Shown here: piece after piece, positions 31,960-42,482 of the stretch | How the letters are laid out: each line of letters opens with the position of its first letter | Numbering within the stretch: position 1 is the stretch's first letter | Source: Acanthosepion lycidas | Taxonomy: Eukaryota > Mollusca > Cephalopoda > Sepiida > Sepiidae | Direction: 5' to 3' | Assembly: GCA_963932145.1 (NCBI GenBank) | Contig: OZ010596.1 | Coordinates: forward strand, 81,240,875 to 81,304,874 | DNA length: 64,000 bases | Notes under the pieces: model-generated | Told to the model about the DNA's origin: nothing | Databases searched by the model: none | The model's input: the letters and a program-made list of their open reading frames with translations, nothing else | Made by a program: the position numbers and the translations under genes

Positions 31960-32165
31960 TCTTTATTCTACATTCAACACCATCACTTGAGAAGACGCCA
32001 GAAGTGTTAAAACAAAATGGCAATTTTGTAATGATTTTATAACATCACTACAAAAATAGCCATTTCGTTTCAACGCCCCCGGTGTCTTATCAAGTGATAA
32101 ACAAAACTGTGGTGAAACAAAATGGCTACTTTTGTAGTGATTTTATAACATATTTATGTTATAAT
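31960..32165. repeat. Foldback/direct repeat cluster
   Basis: caaaatggcaattttgtaat, then tgattttataacat, recurs at 32113-32150 in direct order (caaaatggctacttttgtag) and once inverted (ctacaaaaatagccatttcg at 32049). Also tcacttgagaagacgcc pairs with gtgtcttatcaagtga. Likely a degraded foldback element. Confidence 0.55.
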
Positions 32166-32289
32166 TTTTTTTAAATAAATAATTATATATATTAGATGAA
32201 AACTATGACAAAGCTTAAAAGTTTTCATTTTGTCCTTTAGGACTTCATCTGACTAAAATGCAACTTCATCACAAATTTTAAATTTAAAA

Positions 32290-32294
<5 letters not shown>

Positions 32295-32338
<44 letters not shown>
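32295..32338. repeat. (TA)n microsatellite
   Basis: Pure TA tract, directly followed by the TI repeat. Confidence 0.95.
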
Positions 32339-32339
<1 letters not shown>

Positions 32340-32343
<4 letters not shown>

Positions 32344-32800
32344 TTTACATTGTTTGGACTGTTGTTCTCATTTTTATTGCCATATTCATGATATTTTGGC
32401 CATTGTACACTCTGACTGTTTCCAGGTGAAATTTTGAGCCAAACTCTTTATTTAGCCCATGCGGGTAGATTGTTCTAATTCAACATGCCATTCCTTTTTT
32501 GGATATCTTGGTATTAGTTAAAAAGAATAACGAACAATAATAACAAATTGCAATATTAGTGTTGTAAAAAAAATTTTATTTGAGACATTAGGTTTATAAG
32601 CCCCCAAAATTTACTTACTGATGACCCCTAGTAGATTAAAGTGTTGACTAATCCAGAAAAGTGACATGACCCAAAGTGTTGTGTGTTGTATGTTCAGTTC
32701 TTGGCCACAGCAGAGGAAAGAAAAACTTGGAGAGTTCAGTTACGAAAGGAAATTAACTGAAATTGGGATATCCAGAAAAGGCAAGGGATTAAAAATATCT
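32340..32800 (+). repeat. TI-family repeat with inverted 5' tail
   Basis: Inverted tail at 32340-32520, short body with acaaattgcaatatt and gacattaggtttataagccc, then the forward tRNA-like/box region 32640-32790 (gtttgatccagaaaa-type and gatatccagaaaaggcaagg). The forward tail is missing. Confidence 0.68.
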
Positions 32801-32863
32801 GAATGTTTGATCATTTGGTAAGATTTTGGGAGGTGGGCTTAAATTAGAAATTATTAGCACTCA

Positions 32864-32864
<1 letters not shown>

Positions 32865-32905
<41 letters not shown>
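32865..32905. repeat. (TA)n microsatellite
   Basis: Pure TA tract. Confidence 0.95.
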
Positions 32906-32907
<2 letters not shown>

Positions 32908-33403
32908 AAAGAGCAGTAAGATATATAATCCGGTGTTCTTATAGATATTTTTATTTTTACAAAATAGTGCTCAATGTAAATGCTCAATGAAATCTAACTT
33001 TTTAAAAAAAAAAATCTAGACACGCTTTTAACAGATGTTAGATTTCATTGAAAAATACATCCCTACCCACTACCAAAACATAGCAATAACTGATACATTA
33101 AAATATAGACATATTGAACACCCAGACACCCCTAGTCTAGTAAACTGGATTTATCTGTAACCTTGGAAACATGAATTTATGATTTTAGCTGTGTATTTAA
33201 AACCCAGTAATTTTAAAAGTTACTCCAAAATTCGCTTGAGGATGAAATGGAACTAATGTCTTTAATTTAATTACATAATTAAATTCGGGCTTTTAGCTTC
33301 CATTTTTGAAACATGGTTAGAACTGTGTAGCAAAAAAACTATATTTTAAATCAATTAATTTATAATATATATATGTGTATATATATATATATATAGGGAG
33401 AGA
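32906..33403. other. Intron sequence, nothing firm
   Basis: A short inverted pair, atgaaatctaac against gttagatttcat around 32987-33050, hints at a degraded foldback element. Otherwise nothing. Confidence 0.35.
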
Positions 33404-34191
33404 GAGTGTGCGATGGGTAAATTGTCGCCGTTTAATATTTTTAATTTTGCATGTATGTTGTTTGTTTTTGATTTTGTCGCACAGTATAGTCAGGTAAATT
33501 GTGTACCATCTGTGAGAAAATGAGCACCATGGTGCAATTCACTTCATCAGAAAATTGAAGACAGCATGCTGTACTGCTTGGCATTCGCACCAGAAGTTTC
33601 AATACGTGGATTTGGAAAGAGTCAGATGAGTCTAATGGTGATCATGATTGATGGCAGCATTCGTCTTCCCACATGACCTCAGACTCAACACAGAAGCCCG
33701 CATCAAGTGCCTTGAGGAGGTAGTGCTGCTTTTGTGTCAAGGGGGTCGCTACTGGAAGACCCTATGTCTGCCAACAGGACTCTGCGCCATGCCACACAAG
33801 CAGGAGAACCCAGTCATCATTGTCAGACAATTTCTATGACCACATTACCTCTTATATCAGGCCACTTAACTCCCCAGACTGCAACCTGCTTGATTATTAT
33901 GTGTGGGGTGCAGATGTGAGAGAGACTAATAAAATTCCTTGTAACACCAAAGATGAGCTGAAGGTAAGTATTATGGCTGCATTAAACAAGGAGGCCATCC
34001 AGAAGAGTTGCAGGAGATTCTGAAGTTGTCTAGAGGCCATTGTTTAAACCGATGGCGATTTTATTGAATAAATTTACTCTTTAGCATTTCAAGATATTTT
34101 TGTGTAATTTTGGTAAATATACCTGTTAAAATGAGATGTCAGTGTTATTTTCATTATTGCATAATTTAAACGACAATTTATCCATCGCAAC

Positions 34192-34196
<5 letters not shown>
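33404..34196 (+). mobile_element. IM-family transposon, both ends present, defective
   Basis: Left tip gtgcgatgggtaaattgtcg and right tip gacaatttatccatcgcaac are inverted. Coding remnants run in order: TMVQFTSSEN (N-terminal), PYVCQQDSAPCHTSRRTQS (catalytic Asp block), YIRPLNSPDCNLLDYYVWGA (with D), KIPCNTKDELKVSIMAALNK, QKSCRRF. It has internal deletion and frameshifts. At 793 bp it is shorter than an intact element of this kind. Best copy for defining the family ends. Confidence 0.88.

Positions 34197-34225
<29 letters not shown>
34197..34225. repeat. (TA)n microsatellite
   Basis: TA tract at the right edge of the transposon. Confidence 0.95.
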
Positions 34226-34227
<2 letters not shown>

Positions 34228-34443
34228 TGAATTACCCAATTAGGATGAAACTCACTACTTTGTAATGAATATCTATAAGATTAATCATTGTAAATCATTA
34301 TCATTTATATCCTTATATATTGTAGACATCTGCATACATATTTAGAAGTTTGCATATTTGCATACCAGCAAATGTATAGATGCACATACACACTGAACAG
34401 AAAGGAATTTTCCCAACAATTTTTTCTTTGTTTTTACTTTCAG

Positions 34444-34576
34444 ACTCTAAGTCCTTCCATGTTCTCTCCGCTTGCTCATCAGTCTTTAGAAATGGCTCTT
34501 CGTCAGGAGCAGTTCTTCCTAGAAAACAAATATTCAGCTCAAAGTTCAATGCCCTTATGCTCCGATCACAAATTGT
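34444..34576 (+). CDS. AHI1: AHI1 exon g (linker)
   Basis: Acceptor tttactttcag, donor gtaagt. Phase 0 start: TLSPSMFSPLAHQSLEMALR, QEQFFLENKYSAQSSMPLCS and DHKL, one base left over. It has no clear counterpart in vertebrate sequence, as expected for the linker; frame and splice sites fit both neighbours. Confidence 0.85.
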
Positions 34577-35037
34577 GTAAGTGCTTCTCTTTGTATTTCA
34601 ACATTTTGTCTGACAAAAATTTGGTTTTCAAGCGAATTGCATTGCAAAGCACTGAATTTTTTGAAGTTGTTTATTCACATTCTACACACTTTGTTGTTTC
34701 AGCAATGATGCCCAGAGCAAAAAACAAAACAAAAACAGTTTTTCAAAAGTATGTTTTTTTTCTCTTGACTCCATATTTAGTCTATTCTTCCTAGGCAATT
34801 TTTATTATTTTAATGAAAACCAAGCATATGAAGCCGAACTTATGCATTCTGTTTTTTTTTCTTCAGAACTGGCAAGAAAATTTTAAATACCCCCTCTACG
34901 AGTTAAATAATAGGACTTGTATCTGGAAAAATAATTTTTATTCTCAAAAAATTGTTAAAGCAATTTTCACTCACCAAACAAAGAACTGTTCTTACAATCC
35001 TATATTTCAGTTTTAAATAAGCAACAAAAGATTGATG

Positions 35038-35740
35038 AAGGCTTACAGCCACATGTTGAAACGCCAGTTTCTGTATGTTATATAGGAGTAAAGTGTTGCT
35101 GTTGACACTTAAGTTTGAACATAGATTGCCAGATTATTGAATTAAGTGGATCACGTGACCATGGTGGAAATGTAAAGTATGAGGTAGCATGAAGTCTAAA
35201 TGATCACCATTTCTAGTCTATCCTCTATTACTATATGGTCTGCTATTCACTACTCTATTCCCTATACTATTTCTCTATTTGGATTGCTATACAGATTACT
35301 ATTCGAGCGAGTATTATTGAGCAAGTGCTATTAGTGCGAGTGACATTCGAAGGCATCCGATACCAGCATTGTTCAATAGTGTTGCTATAGTTATATCTAT
35401 AATTATAAAGTCTCTACTACAACGAGCATTACAAAAGTGACAATGATTATTCGTTGACATCACAAAATTAGCAATGAGCTTTCGTTGACATCACAAAAGT
35501 GTACAAGCACCAAAGTTTAGCAACGTCAAGCCTAGTCAGTAATTAGGAATACAAGGTGCTTTAATCTGGGATGTGTGGGTGGTGTGCTGGATAATGGCTT
35601 GGAAATATTATTTCCTATTGGCTTTGCTATATTCACTTATGTGCAAATACGCTTGGGAAAGGCATGGACCCACCTCTTCGTCACTAAAGCATTATCTAAA
35701 TATTCCTAGAATCTAAATATTTTCTGGCTTCAAAAAAGAA
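35038..35740 (+). repeat. 5S-tRNA composite SINE, split by an insertion
   Basis: The 5S head starts gcttacagccacatgttgaa ... ctgta (to 35075) and resumes at about 35500 with agcaccaaagtttagcaacg, tcaagcctagtcag and the tRNA-like module (gggtggtgtgctggataatg), then atgtgcaaatacgcttggga. An unrelated block of about 424 bp lies between. Confidence 0.78.
35076..35499. mobile_element. Unclassified insertion in the 5S SINE
   Basis: The block begins tgttatataggagtaaag and is bounded by tgta on both sides (35072-35075 and 35500-35503), a possible 4-bp target duplication. It could be a solo LTR, as the start suggests, but it does not end in CA at that border. Near its right end a short motif (ttcgttgacatcacaaaa) is directly repeated. 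Confidence 0.4.
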
Positions 35741-35939
35741 AATGAATTAATCAGTCAATAAAATTATTGATAACCTGTAAAAATGAAATTAATCAATCAA
35801 TCAAATTTAGATATTGCCCATTTTCCAATGAATGTATAATAGCTACTTGGAGCTATTTATTTATGCTATTAACATCATTTGGCCTGTTTTCCTTATCTTC
35901 ATTGGTATGCTCTGATCTTATCAGAAAAGATACAAAAGA

Positions 35940-36253
35940 TCTGTGGTATATCAGGACATTCGCGTCCTGGGTATGATGATAAACTACATCTGCGTCCTGG
36001 GTATGACGATAAACTGCATCCAACAACAAGGCTTCAGATAATGTTTTCGGAAAAATAATGTTGACAGCTATACGTTTTTTGGAAAAAATGTTGCCAACTA
36101 TACGTTTTTGAAACAATAATGTTGCCAGGTATGCATTTTTGAAACAATAATGTTGCCAGCTATACGTTTTTTGGAAAAAATAATATTGCCAGCTATGTGT
36201 TTAATAGTACTGTATATTTAATATATGTATAGGTATATGTGTATGTATGTATA

Positions 36254-36293
<40 letters not shown>

Positions 36294-36370
36294 AACATAT
36301 ACCTTAATTTGGCATTAAATGACCCACAGTGGTTGATATGCCATAAAACCCAACCAACCAGGACAACGTT
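35940..36370 (+). repeat. SINE-B copy with internal tandem units
   Basis: The head is duplicated (cgtcctgggtatgatgataa and cgtcctgggtatgacgataa). Then about five units of 30-38 bp occur, each with tgttgccagctatacgtttt, over 36040-36200. A TA/GT tract follows, then the tail ggcattaaatgacccacagt and gatatgccataaaacccaac. Confidence 0.75.
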
Positions 36371-36534
36371 CAGGAGTGGTTCAACTCAACACACACATCT
36401 CTTTCAATTAAGACCACCCATAGAGGAGTACATGATTTACGGTCTGTGTGTATGCAATATATTTCAGGAGGTGTGGCAAAAAATATAAAGGAGAAACAGG
36501 CTGCTCCTTAAGATAAGACTGCAAGAACATTGTA

Positions 36535-37215
36535 AAGCCATAACATGAGTGGAAATAGAAAAATCAGGCATAGCTGACCATATATGGATAGAAAAGGAGA
36601 GATCAACACCTTCTTTGGGCTGAAGTTGAAATTATAGGCAGAGAAAATCACTGGAAAATACAAAAACCTAAGGAATCAGCACATTTGCTAGGCCACAAAA
36701 ATCTTTTGAGCTGACCAAGCGTAGAAAAATACAATATGGGAATAAGGAGTGCTTGAGAAAAGGAAGGAGTAACAACAAAAATTGCAATATAAGCTCTGAT
36801 AAAAAATGCAATAATAATAACAGAAAAATTGCAATATGAGCATTGGTAAAAAATAATGCTGAGACATTGGCTTTATAAGTCCCAAAAATTCACACATGGA
36901 TGTCCTGAAGGACATATGGCCCAGTGGATAAAGAAAGACGTTGGTTAGATCCAGTGACTAGACCCCAAAAGTTGTGAGTTCAATATCAGGCCACAGCAGT
37001 AGTGAACCAAACTTGGAGAGTTGAGTTAAAGAGAAGTAACTGAGACATCCAGAAGAGACATGGCACGTGGAACTAGAACAATCTACCCCAGTGGACGAAA
37101 TAAAGGGTTTGGTTTAAAATTCCAATCACCTGAGCAAGGCCGAAGCGTACAATGTCTAAAGCATTGTGAATATAGCAATGAAGATGAGGCTAACAGTCCA
37201 AATAATGTAAATAAG
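36535..37215 (+). repeat. TI-family repeat, body and tail
   Basis: Body with aatcaggcatagctgaccat and aaaaattgcaatataagctc, then tatggcccagtggataaaga (tRNA-like), gagttcaatatcaggccac, the box agacatggcacgtggaacta, and the tail caatcacctgagcaaggccg with gaatatagcaatgaagatga. No inverted tail at the 5' side. Confidence 0.78.
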
Positions 37216-37242
37216 TAAGGAATAAAAAATTGTTTTATAGTT

Positions 37243-38016
37243 ATCTCTATCTATAAAAGGCAGGATATGTGTGTGTGTGTTTGTAACAAATGCACGGCCG
37301 CAATTTTCGATGGATTTGCATCAAAATTTACATGCACATGCTCCAAGTTAGGGGGAAGGCTAAGACTGACTTTGCATTTCCAAACACCCATTGATAGTGG
37401 AAATAATCTATTTTTTCATGCTTCTATGGCAGTTTACATGTAGTTTGCAGCCATTTTGTCCTGGCCAGAGTGAGAGCCAATAGCAGGCTACCACGAATAG
37501 GTAGGAAGATTCTATTGGCCAGCGTGAGAGCCAACAGCTGACTGACATGAATGTTAACTAGCATGCTAGCATGCAAAAAAAATCAATAGCTGCATTCATC
37601 ACAAGTGGGAAAAATTTAAATCTGCATGGCACTTTACTCCAATTGGCTCATTCGCTTGCTTAAACTCAACGTTGATTCTGATTCCGCAGAACTGGGTTGG
37701 GTGGGGAAAAGTATTTGTTAACATTCTTTTTGCATTTGGTTTTTCCAGTTACGAGTCCTTTTTTAAAACTGATCATTTTGTGTTCATTTTGTTTAGTTCT
37801 TTTTTTGTAACAGATTTAATGTTTAGTATAGAAATTAGAAAAAATTTGCTGTGTGAGATTGGCAAGAAGTAAGGCATGTAGCAACATCAGCACGGCAAAG
37901 GGCACTCTTTTAAAGGCAAGGAAGGTCAAAAATATTTTAAGTCAAGTGATAGCGATTGCTGTATGAGTTGTACGATTTTTGAATCAAGCACAGGTAATGC
38001 CGGGTCATGCTGCTAG
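37243..38016 (+). mobile_element. Non-autonomous Helitron
   Basis: The 5' end is tctatctataaaaggcagg after a T. The 3' end carries a short GC hairpin (gcacaggtaatgccgggtca) followed by ctgCTAG and a T, the CTRR-type terminus of Helitrons, with no terminal inverted repeats. No Rep/helicase ORF is present. A related copy ends at 42482. Confidence 0.72.
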
Positions 38017-38189
38017 TAATAAATATATATTTCATTATAATTGGATCACATATTTTTATAATCTTGTAAATATTAGATTATTCTTGCAAATAAACAATCT
38101 AATATACAGTATTTCAAATCCAGTTCTTGAGAAAAAAGGAAATGTATAAATCCAGTTTTATAAGTTTGGGTTTTATTAAAATTCTACAA

Positions 38190-38460
38190 ATAGGTTTCTA
38201 AAACTCCTTGGTACCTTTCTCTGCCTGGATTTAAGTGTACTACTACAATGGTAACTAGCGCTCATCATTGTACTGTTGAATTAGCCAGATGTGACCATAA
38301 AGTTCTATTTTAATAGTTTCTTTTCTCACACTTCTCAGCTGCGGAACTCTCTTCCAGTTTTTTGCTTCCTTGCCACCTACAAGCCTCAAAAATATAAATT
38401 TCAATCTTCCTGAAACCCATTCTTTTATTGTCCTTTCTCCTCATTCGTCTTTCCACCTTT
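38190..38460 (+). mobile_element. J-family LINE 3' copy, left part
   Basis: C-terminal coding traces (cacttctcagctgcggaact, ctcttccagttttttgctt) then attcttttattgtcctttct. The copy resumes at 38826, after the SINE-B insertion. Confidence 0.75.
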
Positions 38461-38462
38461 GA

Positions 38463-38825
38463 TTAGAAGGTTTTGAGGAGCATGGAACGACTTCTTAATT
38501 GCTGTTGTATTCAGGTCCACCCTGACTCAATGTGGTAGCGCCTGTTAGGGTCCCAGCTATGGATAAATAGTTAACCCACCCCCAAACTGAGGTTAAAACA
38601 TTATGAAAATATAAAAATACATTTTTATTGTAAAAATGCCAACAATATATTTTCAAAGTAAAAAAAGTTACCAGCAATAAACATTTTCATAAAAAAAAAA
38701 TTAGCAGCAATACATTTTTGAAATAAATTAAAAAAAATAAAAAATTACCAGTGCATCTCTCAAAACTAAATTTCAGCATTAAATGAACAGCAAGGAGTTA
38801 ATATGCTGTTAAACAAACCAAACCA
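38463..38825 (+). repeat. SINE-B inserted in a LINE tail
   Basis: ttttgaggagcatggaacga, gtccaccctgactcaatgtg, gggtcccagctatggataaa, then variable A-rich units and cagcattaaatgaacagcaa with gttaatatgctgttaaac. Its borders fall inside the J-family 3' end. Confidence 0.8.
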
Positions 38826-38915
38826 TTAGTCTGCTTATTCTCTTTCACTCCCAATACCCACTTGCATCTTAGTGGCATTATCACCTTGCTTGAGGTGAAA
38901 TAATAGAAAAGAACA
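38826..38915 (+). mobile_element. J-family LINE 3' copy, right part
   Basis: tctctttcactcccaatacc, cacttgcatcttagtggcat, caccttgcttgaggtgaaat: the end of the LINE begun at 38190. Confidence 0.75.
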
Positions 38916-38929
38916 ATAAAAATTGCTAA

Positions 38930-39376
38930 GGGTATATAGAGCAATAATGGTGTCAAGAGAAAAACTGTCCTTTTAACACCTGGGGTTTTTGAAGATGTGT
39001 TTGTTAAATTTTACTGTTGTTTCTTTGGTGTTAACAGGTCTGGACCTGGAATAAAATCTGATGTTACAATTCCAAGTGAAGACAAATTGTTTGGTTGTCA
39101 CTAATTTTTTGAATTATTTACTAAGCTTTGTTTAGTATGGTACAAAGCTACTATAAAAATGTTAACTTTCAACCAAATTTAAATTCTTGTACCAAACACC
39201 AAAGCCTAGTTGGTAAAACCAGAAAGTAGTATAAATTGCAATAGACTCAAACCATTGCACAAAATTTTGAAGGACAAACACTTATTACAGTATATAGAAA
39301 AAGAAAAAATTACAAATAAAAAATATTTAGATAAGATTCTTGTACAAAAATGTCTTTTTTTTGCACCTTATAAATA
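38930..39376. other. Intron sequence, nothing firm
   Basis: AT-rich with a short inverted pair (agctttgtttagtatggtac against gtaccaaacaccaaagcct, about 39125-39205), perhaps a remnant foldback. Confidence 0.35.
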
Positions 39377-39474
39377 TTAGGTTGGTGCAAAAATAATGAC
39401 GTAATAATGTCGTTTTTTGACGTTAATACGTCAAAAAACGACATTATTACGTCATTATTTTTGCACCAACCTAA
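39377..39474. mobile_element. Perfect 47-bp-arm mariner MITE
   Basis: Arm 39377-39423 (ttaggttggtgcaaaaataa, tgacgtaataatgtcgtttt, ttgacgt) and arm 39428-39474 are exact reverse complements around four bases. TA lies on both sides (39375-39376 and 39475-39476). Family shared with 26041 and 46226; outer 20 bp shared with the 80-bp MITEs at 11814 and 45063. Confidence 0.95.
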
Positions 39475-39879
39475 TAATTAAGGTGGAACATTTACAGATA
39501 TATTGCAAAAAAAGATTACCATCTAAAATGGAAAAAAAGATTACAATTTAGAAAAAGACACAAGGATTCAATTTTGAAAATGAGAAAAATGAAAGCACAT
39601 TCAAGAAGCCAGTAAAACAAAAGTGCAACCATGTTTTAGAAAAAAAGCAAAAAAACCTTCTTTTGCTTGTTCTATGATTGTCTCTGGGACATATAGCAAT
39701 TCAGGAATTGTCTGTTTTATATTCACATTGTTCTTGCTTCACTGAGAGCTTTTGAAAAATTATTTTTAAATATTTTTCCATTCATTGTTGTCCAACCACA
39801 GGAGGATTTTCACTCGTGAACTCCAAACTTCTTTAGGCTCTCTGCAACTGGCTTGTAACTCTGAACCTTCTTGCCTGAA

Positions 39880-40120
39880 GGTCCAAATGTTTTCTTCTTG
39901 CTTGAATGTCCAAATGTTTTCTTCTTGCCTGAATGTCCAAATGTTTTCTTCTTGCCTGAATGTCCAAATGTTTTCTTCTTGCCTGAAGGTCCAAATGTTT
40001 TCTTCTTGCCTGAAGGTCCAAATGTTTTCTTCTTGCCTGAAGGTCCAAATGTTTCCTACTTGCCTGAAGGTCCAAATGTTTTCTTCTTGCCTGAATGTCT
40101 AGATGTTTTCTTCTTGATGT
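39880..40120. repeat. 27-bp minisatellite, about 9 copies
   Basis: Unit tgttttcttcttgcctgaag then gtccaaa, with a/g variation at one site (tgaatg or tgaagg). The period is divisible by three, so both strands are open through it: RRKHLDLQA repeats in one reverse frame and CLKVQMFSS in a forward one. In that reverse frame the opening extends beyond the array to about 40185. Confidence 0.95.
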
Positions 40121-40519
40121 CACATACCTTCTCCTTCTTGATTTTAAATGCCCTTTAGCCTTATCTGCTCACAAAAGTTCTATTTATTCAAAAAAAGTGT
40201 CTCACAGAAGGCTCCATACAAGTTTTCACAAGTGTTTGAGACCACATCTCTCACTGGCTAAAATATGCAAAAAGATAATTTTTCATGAATTTGAAATAGA
40301 TCCTTAAGAATTTTGGTGGTTTTTAACTACGGAGCCTAAAAAAATTTACATATGTAAGAATTTTTTACATGAACCATCTGGCTTTCTTAAAAAATATACT
40401 TCTTTCAAAAGAATTTGTGCAAAAAAAATCAATCTAGACAATTAAACATTTATTATTACACCAAACACTAACAGTAACAAAAAATAAAATTTTTATACGA
40501 CAAGCTGTTTACACTTACT

Positions 40520-40640
40520 CTTTCTCAGCAGTCACCCATCTAAGTACTACTTAGGTCTAAGGCTTCTTAACTTTGGTGATCAGATAAAGAACTGATGCAT
40601 TCAGCCAGACTTGGTTGTACATTCTGTCTATTTCTCTCTT
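40520..40640 (-). repeat. 5S rRNA-derived fragment
   Basis: The reverse strand reads ttatctgatcaccaaagtta, agaagccttagacctaagta, gtacttagatgggtgactgc: the middle of 5S rRNA. It keeps gtacttagatgggtga better than the SINE copies do, so it may derive from a different 5S retropseudogene. Confidence 0.7.
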
Positions 40641-41835
40641 TGATCTCTAATGTTTGATTTCTTGTCCACCAACCAATTTTCAAACACAGGATAGGAAAAT
40701 CTGAAAATATAATTATCGTCTTTGATTTGGTCAACAAAGAAAGTGTGATTGATATTGTTAAACTTTTGAGCTTCATTCATATAATCCCTTGTGAATAGAA
40801 ATCTACATGGACAGTAATAAATAAAATAGTAGAACAAAATAAGTAGATGGTGGCACAAATAATTCAGAGATGATGGTGATTAAAATATTCGAGAGCAGAA
40901 TTACGTTGAAAAATGGTTTTCTTTTTCCGATGCCTTTTCATTAGAATAGGCCACTACAGAACCAAACCCTTCATATAAAAACTATATCATATCCTCGGCA
41001 GATTGAGATTTGCATATGGACATCATTCATGATGCCAGATGTTCAGAAGTATCTAAACTGGCTGTAGACAACCATTTTCTCAGGTCAAAGATTAAAATGT
41101 CTGAATGTAGGTCTTGGCAAGAACCATCCTTCTTTGAACCATGCAGACTGGGTCTACAGAATCACAAAAAAGGAACTGTACCTAATAACAGAAAGGCTAT
41201 CACATATAACTCAAAGAGAATATAATAACATAATCAAGATGTTGATATTCCACACTACTTTATCCAAAAGGTTCCAATACCGAAAAAAGCAATAATAATA
41301 ATAACTGGACTTAAGAAACCTATTTTCCTGGAAAATTGTTTTGATAGAAAGATTTTATGAATTTCAGCCAAAAGTAGCACTGGTTGTTCAATCAGTGAAT
41401 TTAGAATGTTTCCTTATAAGGAAACGCCTAATATTACCATTATCATATCTGTGACAGACATGAAATCCCTGCTCATCAACATTGTGTGTCTGTTTGTATA
41501 GATCTAGATATACTATAACGTACAATATGAGACATTTTTTTTTTTCAAAATCAAAATGTCAGTTTTACCTGATTTTCACAACTTTGTTTACTTGTATCAA
41601 TGTAGAGTGGTTCTATTTGAAAATAGCTCCTCTTAAACGGTTTTTGCTGAGCTAGAATAACTTGCAATGTTAATTCTCAAAAATGACTCACCAGTGGAGA
41701 CTTTTTCATGGTAGGAACCCTTAACTTTTTTAAGGTACTTCCCAAAAGTTCAGAGAAAATCAAACAGTGCACACAATCCGAATATTGCATGAATTTATAT
41801 TTGAAGCCACTGTGTATACAGTGGGCTATGATAAG
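40641..41835. other. Intron sequence, nothing recognised
   Basis: AT-rich DNA. A short ORF at 41010-41225 (+) has no motif. No element ends seen before the Helitron that starts near 41840. Confidence 0.4.
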
Positions 41836-41839
41836 TTTT

Positions 41840-42482
41840 AGCCAAGACCGACTTTGCATTTCCAAACTACCATTGATAATGGAAATAATCGATTTTTTTC
41901 ATGCTTCTACGGCAGTTTTCATGTAGTTTGCGGCCATTTTCTATTGGCCAGAGTGAGAGCCTATAGCTAGTTGTGATGAATAGGCAGGAAGCTTCTATTG
42001 GCCAGCGTGACTGACACGAATGTTAACTAGCATGCAAAAAAAAATCGATAGCTGCATTTGTCACAAGTGGGAAAAATTTAAATCTGCATGTCACTTTACT
42101 CCAATTGGCTCATTCGCTTGCTTAAACTCAACATTGATTCTGATTCCACAGAACTGGGTTGGGTGTGAAAAAGTATTTGTTGTTAACATTTTTTTTTTCA
42201 TTCAGTTTTTCCAGTTACGAGTCCTTTTTTAAAGCTGATCATTTTGTGTTCATTTTGTTTAGTTCTTTTTTCATAACAGATTTAATGTTTAGTATAGAGC
42301 TTAGAAAAAATTTGCAGTGTGAGATAGGTAAGAAGTAAGGCGTGTAGCAACATCAGCACGGCAAAGGGCACTCCTTTAAAGTCAAGGAAGGGCAAAAATA
42401 TTTTAAGTCAAGTGATAGCGATTGCTGTATGAGTCGTACAATTTTTTAATCAAGCACGGGCAATGCCGGGCCATCCTGCTAG
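41840..42482 (+). mobile_element. Non-autonomous Helitron, 5'-truncated
   Basis: Matches 37350-38016: gactttgcatttccaaacta, tttcatgcttctacggcagt, tttaaatctgcatgtcactt, gattctgattccacagaact. It ends gcacgggcaatgccgggcca then tcctgCTAG. The first ~110 bp of the family are missing. Confidence 0.75.

Noticed and set aside
39880-40120. CRISPR-like array
   Set aside because: Repeats are contiguous with no spacers, in an animal genome: a minisatellite.
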